Source: an uncultured Collinsella sp. (GTDB lineage Bacteria > Actinomycetota > Coriobacteriia > Coriobacteriales > Coriobacteriaceae). Taken from it: a stretch of DNA of 19,798 bases. Each line of letters begins with the position of its first letter. Position 1 is the stretch's first letter. The stretch covers positions 1 to 19,798 of the forward strand of contig CABUHP010000005.1 of NCBI GenBank assembly GCA_902491415.1, read 5' to 3'. This document shows, one piece after another, positions 16,442 through 19,798 of this stretch. The translations under genes were made by a program, and so were the position numbers. The notes beneath the pieces are model-generated. The model had not been told where the DNA came from. It saw only the letters and a list, made by a program, of their open reading frames with translations, and did not search any database.

Positions 16442-17191
16442 TTACCCGTCCAGGACGATGCCGCCGTCGCAGTCACCGATCTCGCCGTTCACGAAGCTGG
16501 CGAGGTCGGAAGCGAAGAACAGCACCATCTGCGCAGGCTCGCTGGCCTGGGCGGCGCGGCCCAGAGGGATACCGTTGATGATGCGCTGAGAGTTCTCGTC
16601 AGAGAGAATCGAGGTCATATCGGTCAACGTGAGCGACGGGCACACGGCGTTGCAGCGGACGCCGAACTTGCCGCCTTCCTTGGCGACTGCCTTGGTCAGA
16701 CCGTTAACACCGGCCTTGGAGCTGGCGTAGGCAGCGGTGCCGAGCAGGCCGCCACCGATCTTGCCAGCAACAGAGCTCACGTTGACGATAGTGCCGGCAT
16801 GGGCCGCCTTAAAGTGCGGGTACACGGCGTTCATCATAGTGAAGGTACCGTTGAGGTTGATGTCGATGGTGCGACGCCACTCGGTGTCATCGATCTCGTC
16901 AAACTTCTTGGTGCTGATAACGCCAGCGCAGTTGATCAGGATGTTGGTTTGCGGCAGGTCCGTAAAAATCTGCTCGACGGTCTCGCGCGCCTTGGGCGCA
17001 TCGGCAACATCGAGCTGATAGAACTTGTTTCCCTCGCCAAGCTCGGCCACAGCGGCCTCGCCCTTAGTAGCGTTCCTTGCGATGAGCGCGACGTGTCCGC
17101 CGCCCGCAACGATACCCTTGGCGATCTCGAGGCCAATGCCCTGAGTGCCACCGGTAACGATCGCGGTTTTACCCGTGAAGTCAAATGCCAT
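16442..17191 (-). CDS. Short-chain dehydrogenase/reductase (sugar or polyol type)
   Basis: A 249-residue classical SDR. The dinucleotide-binding TGGTQGIG (13-20), NCAG (87-90, a variant of NNAG), Asn113 and the catalytic Ser139/140, Tyr155 and Lys159 (YASSK) are all present. The C-terminal region DCDGGIVLDG closes the Rossmann domain. It oxidises or reduces a hydroxyl/keto group with NAD(P). With the KdgT-family permease as neighbour, a sugar-acid or ketose substrate is likely, but the sequence does not single out KduD, FabG or a polyol dehydrogenase. The start at 17191 is chosen by family fit: 39 further codons are open upstream but hold no recognised domain. The purine-rich GGGGGATGGAG precedes the ATG. 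Confidence 0.87.
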   Translation of the reverse strand: MAFDFTGKTAIVTGGTQGIGLEIAKGIVAGGGHVALIARNATKGEAAVAELGEGNKFYQLDVADAPKARETVEQIFTDLPQTNILINCAGVISTKKFDEIDDTEWRRTIDINLNGTFTMMNAVYPHFKAAHAGTIVNVSSVAGKIGGGLLGTAAYASSKAGVNGLTKAVAKEGGKFGVRCNAVCPSLTLTDMTSILSDENSQRIINGIPLGRAAQASEPAQMVLFFASDLASFVNGEIGDCDGGIVLDG

Positions 17192-17383
17192 GACTCCATC
17201 CCCCTTTATGTAAGGTGTCTCCTTGCGGGAAGTTGGAGCATCGCACGTGGCGATTATATGAGTCCCAGTCGTCATGGTGGTGACAACCCCTCGCCTAACC
17301 GCGTGCATAATAGTTCTTTGAAACGCTTCAGCAATTGAATGATTTTAAGTCTTAATGCACTCTTAATATTGCCTAGCGGCCAA

Positions 17384-17414
17384 GTAGATTTTTGGGACAT
17401 GCCTAGAAATCTAC
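17384..17414. promoter_or_regulatory. Palindrome in the divergent SDR-marR intergenic region
   Basis: GTAGATTT (17384-17391) and AAATCTAC (17407-17414) are a perfect 8-base inverted repeat with a 15-base spacer. GCCTAG occurs at 17371-17376, before it, and again within the spacer at 17401-17406. It lies about 70 bases upstream of the marR start and is a candidate operator for MarR or another regulator. The remaining intergenic sequence (17192-17383) is AT-rich near 17330-17370 and promoter-like. Confidence 0.4.
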
Positions 17415-17435
17415 CGAATGGAATGCTTGGGCGGG

Positions 17436-17493
17436 GGTATCATCTTTCACCGAAAATAGTTTCTAGTGTTAGGGGTTTTCGGTGGAAGATACC
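17436..17493 (+). promoter_or_regulatory. Two-part inverted repeat covering the marR start codon
   Basis: CACCGAAAA (17448-17456) pairs perfectly with TTTTCGGTG (17476-17484), and an outer GGTATC (17436-17441) pairs with GATACC (17488-17493). The GTG start codon (17482-17484) lies in the right inner arm, and the AGGGG ribosome site is in the 19-base loop. Either it is a MarR operator placed over its own start, or an mRNA hairpin that limits translation. Confidence 0.55.
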
Positions 17494-17931
17494 GATTTCC
17501 ATGAGCTTGGGCGTCAGCTCTTTACCGAGTTTGGCAGCATGCACCAGCGCGTTTCGCGCTTTGCCGACCAGGCTCTGGGTGGCGAGATGGCCGTCATGCG
17601 CGCCCTCATGCGCGCCGGCGGCTCGCTCACGCCGAGCGAACTCGCCGATCGTGCCTGGGTCTCGAGCGCCCGCATCGCCAATATCCTGCGCGCCCTCGAG
17701 GCCAAGGGCTGGGTCGAGCGCGAGCACTCAAAGACCGACCGTCGTCGCGTACACGTCACGGTGACCGACAAAGGATTCCAGGTTATCGAAATCAAACGTC
17801 GGGAATTCGAGGACCGCACCGCGGCCTTCCTCGAGCAGCTCGGCGAAACAGATACCCAAGAGATGGTGCGCCTTCTTAGACGTGCCAACGAAATTATCGA
17901 CCGCAATCAAGAAAGGAGAGATGCCGAATGA
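17482..17931 (+). CDS. MarR-family transcriptional regulator
   Basis: A 149-residue MarR protein. A winged helix-turn-helix occupies about residues 46-105, with LTPSELADRAWVSSARIANI as the HTH and the wing stretch KTDRRRVHVTVTDKG that is characteristic of the family. Flanking helices mediate dimerisation. The GTG start has AGGGG six bases upstream. Its TGA overlaps the ATG of the ABC transporter gene (ATGA), so the two are co-translated, and it probably represses this exporter operon in response to a small molecule. It is divergent from the dehydrogenase and may also act on that promoter. The start codon lies in an inverted repeat described separately. Confidence 0.92.
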   Translation: MEDTDFHELGRQLFTEFGSMHQRVSRFADQALGGEMAVMRALMRAGGSLTPSELADRAWVSSARIANILRALEAKGWVEREHSKTDRRRVHVTVTDKGFQVIEIKRREFEDRTAAFLEQLGETDTQEMVRLLRRANEIIDRNQERRDAE

Positions 17932-19798
17932 GGATTCTCAAGCTCTTTAAAAAACATATCCTGGCACTGTTCGCAGCTATCGTACTTATCGTAATCAGCT
18001 GCAACGCCGATCTAGCGCTGCCTACCTATATGAGCGACATCGTCGACGTGGGTGTGCAGCAAGGCGGCATCGCGTCGCCCGTGCCCGACACCATCCGTGC
18101 CGAATCGCTCGACGACCTCGAACTCTTTATGAGCACCAAGGACGCCAAGGCTGTGGAGGCCGTGTTTAGCAAGGCGGACAAAAACGGCATTCGAACGTAC
18201 AAGGGCACCGAGGAGGAGCGCGCCGACGGCGGCAAGATTGCCGACATCATGAGCCTGCCCGAGACCGTCGTCCTTTCGTTCAACCAGGGCATCGATGCCA
18301 ACTCCATGGGCGACATGACCGGCGCATCTACCGAGGCAAGCGATGGCGGCGCCGCTCAGGCCATGCCCACCCCCGAGCAGATGGCGGCGATGACGCCCGA
18401 GCAGCTCGCCGAGATGCAGCAGAAAGCCGCAGCGGCGCAGAACATGCAAAAGCAGATTGATGCCGACGGCGGTAAGATCACCATGAAGAGCCTGCGTCTA
18501 GGCGTTGAAGGCGGCCTAATCGTCCAGGACAAGCTCGTCGAGGGCGCCAACGATATGGCTGACAAAATGGGTTCCATGTCGGGCTCCATCGTCACCCAGC
18601 GCGCCGTGAGCTATGTGCAGGACGAGTACAAGGCACAGGGCATCGACCCCGCCGACGTGCAGAACGCCTACCTGGGCCGCATGGCGACCACGATGTTTGG
18701 TCTGTGTCTGGTGTCGCTGGTCGCCACCATCCTGACCGGAGCCGTGGCTTCGCGCACCGCCTGCTCCATCGCCCGCGACCTGCGCCGCGAGACCTTCAAC
18801 AAGGTTATGCACTTCTCACCGGCCGAGGTGGGCAAGTTTAGCCAGGCCTCGCTCATCACCCGCTGCACCAACGACATTCAGCAGATCCAGATGGCCGCAA
18901 CCTTGTTTATCCGCATGTGTCTGATGGCCCCCGTCATGGGCATCGTCGCCGTCATGCGCGTCCTGGCCAACCATACTGGCCTGGAGTGGACCATCGCCGT
19001 TGCCATCATCGCGGTCTCGGCCGTCGTCGGCGTGCTCATGGGCCTCACCATGCCCAAGTTCAAAAAGATGCAAAGTTACGTGGACCGCGTGAACCTTACC
19101 GCCCGCGAGCTGCTCGACGGCCTTATGCCTATCCGCTCGTTCAGCCGCGAGGAGCATGAGCTCGAGCGTTTTGACAAGGCGTCGCTCGACCTGATGACCA
19201 CGCAGCTCTACACCAACCGCGCCATGAGCTTTATGATGCCGCTCATGATGCTCGTCATGAACTGCATCACCGTGCTTATCGTCTGGTTTGGCGCGCAGGG
19301 CGTGTCCGACGGCGTAATGCAGGTCGGTAACATGATGGCGTTTATCTCCTACACCATGCAGATCGTCATGGCGTTTATGATCCTCACCATGGTTTCGGTT
19401 ATCCTGCCCCGCGCCGAGGTCGCAGCCGAACGCGTGGAAGAGGTCATCACCTGCCCCACCAGCATCAACGACCCTGCCTCGCCCAAACTGCCTGCGACCA
19501 GCGCGCCACGCGGTGAGCTCACCTTCCGCGACGTGAGCTTCCAGTATCCCGATGCCCGCGCCGATGTCATCAGCGGCGTGAACTTCACCACGCATGCCGG
19601 TCAGATGCTCGGCATCATTGGCTCCACGGGCTCGGGCAAGTCCACGCTCGTGCAGCTAATTCCGCGCCTGTACGACGTCACGGGCGGCAGCATTTCGCTC
19701 GACGGTATCGACGTGCGCGACATGACCCTTTCCGAGCTGCGCCACCGCATTGGTTACATCCCGCAGCAGGGTCGCCTGTTCTCGGGCACCGTCGAAAG
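17928..19798 (+). CDS. ABC exporter (fused permease-ATPase), partial at right edge
   Basis: The first 623 codons of an ABC transporter whose 3' end is outside the window. It opens with one membrane helix (about 9-30), has a long extracytoplasmic stretch, then helices from about 250 onward, and a nucleotide-binding domain with Walker A GSTGSGKST (about 564-572) and the Q-loop IPQQGRLFSGT near the edge. The start overlaps marR by four bases; AAAGGAG is nine bases upstream. The insertion between helices 1 and 2 (about 35-248) is unusually large and rich in Met, Ala, Gln and acidic residues (TPEQMAAMTPEQLAEMQQ). This domain order is typical of half-transporters that pair with a second subunit, probably encoded just beyond the window. 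Cargo is unknown; drug or peptide export is the usual role beside MarR. Confidence 0.88.
   Translation, partial: MRILKLFKKHILALFAAIVLIVISCNADLALPTYMSDIVDVGVQQGGIASPVPDTIRAESLDDLELFMSTKDAKAVEAVFSKADKNGIRTYKGTEEERADGGKIADIMSLPETVVLSFNQGIDANSMGDMTGASTEASDGGAAQAMPTPEQMAAMTPEQLAEMQQKAAAAQNMQKQIDADGGKITMKSLRLGVEGGLIVQDKLVEGANDMADKMGSMSGSIVTQRAVSYVQDEYKAQGIDPADVQNAYLGRMATTMFGLCLVSLVATILTGAVASRTACSIARDLRRETFNKVMHFSPAEVGKFSQASLITRCTNDIQQIQMAATLFIRMCLMAPVMGIVAVMRVLANHTGLEWTIAVAIIAVSAVVGVLMGLTMPKFKKMQSYVDRVNLTARELLDGLMPIRSFSREEHELERFDKASLDLMTTQLYTNRAMSFMMPLMMLVMNCITVLIVWFGAQGVSDGVMQVGNMMAFISYTMQIVMAFMILTMVSVILPRAEVAAERVEEVITCPTSINDPASPKLPATSAPRGELTFRDVSFQYPDARADVISGVNFTTHAGQMLGIIGSTGSGKSTLVQLIPRLYDVTGGSISLDGIDVRDMTLSELRHRIGYIPQQGRLFSGTVE

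Noticed and set aside
15314..17338. 674-codon plus-strand open frame across the permease and dehydrogenase
   Set aside because: It is a low-complexity His/Asp/Arg-rich translation antisense to two well-recognised genes; it has no ribosome site or domain.
17921..17950. Tiny ORF starting at ATG 17921 (nine codons)
   Set aside because: Its ATG is only two bases from AAAGGAG and it overlaps both marR and the ABC gene; there is no sign it is translated.

Overview
The window looks like chromosomal DNA of a gut Coriobacteriia member, most probably Collinsella or a close relative. I infer this from the fairly GC-rich coding sequence, the anaerobic sugar-fermentation gene set and the ABC/MarR and sugar-PTS gene styles. 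I could run no database search. Every gene from 144 to about 17.2 kb lies on the minus strand; the last two (MarR, ABC transporter) lie on the plus strand and the ABC gene runs off the right edge. No tRNA, rRNA, CRISPR array, insertion sequence or phage gene was recognised.

Region 1 (1-1560) is AT-richer and looks like accessory DNA. It holds a two-gene toxin-antitoxin-like operon: a DUF3990/PARP-like ADP-ribosyltransferase followed, with a 35-base overlap, by a protein with a C-terminal XRE helix-turn-helix. A perfect 20-base inverted repeat upstream contains two copies of a 16-base dyad operator. Region 2 (1585-6268) is mostly ordinary: engB, mtnN, a membrane-anchored class A beta-lactamase-like protein, pflA (pyruvate formate-lyase activase) and a DegV protein, separated by hairpins.

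Region 3 (6345-12195) is a sucrose/fructoside utilisation locus: a LacI-type repressor, a divergent GH32-like enzyme, a PTS EIIBC and a canonical GH32 sucrose-6-phosphate hydrolase. The main promoter sits inside a tandem pair of 17-base operator repeats, with an inverted third copy upstream and a related site before the repressor gene.

Region 4 (12313-15109) is the most interesting part. Pyruvate formate-lyase is encoded in two pieces: a 683-residue PflB with the Cys-Cys active site but no glycyl-radical domain, followed by a separate 83-residue glycyl-radical protein (GrcA-like). Together they match one full-length PFL. In this sequence the small gene carries a one-base insertion in a G-run that destroys its last 16 codons. 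It is followed by a 123-base nested palindrome. The activase gene pflA is about 7.2 kb further downstream, beyond the sugar locus and degV.

Region 5 (15248-19798) has a 2-keto-3-deoxygluconate permease with a short-chain dehydrogenase, then a divergent MarR regulator whose GTG start lies in a hairpin arm. The MarR gene overlaps by four bases a partial ABC exporter gene with a large insertion between its first two membrane helices.
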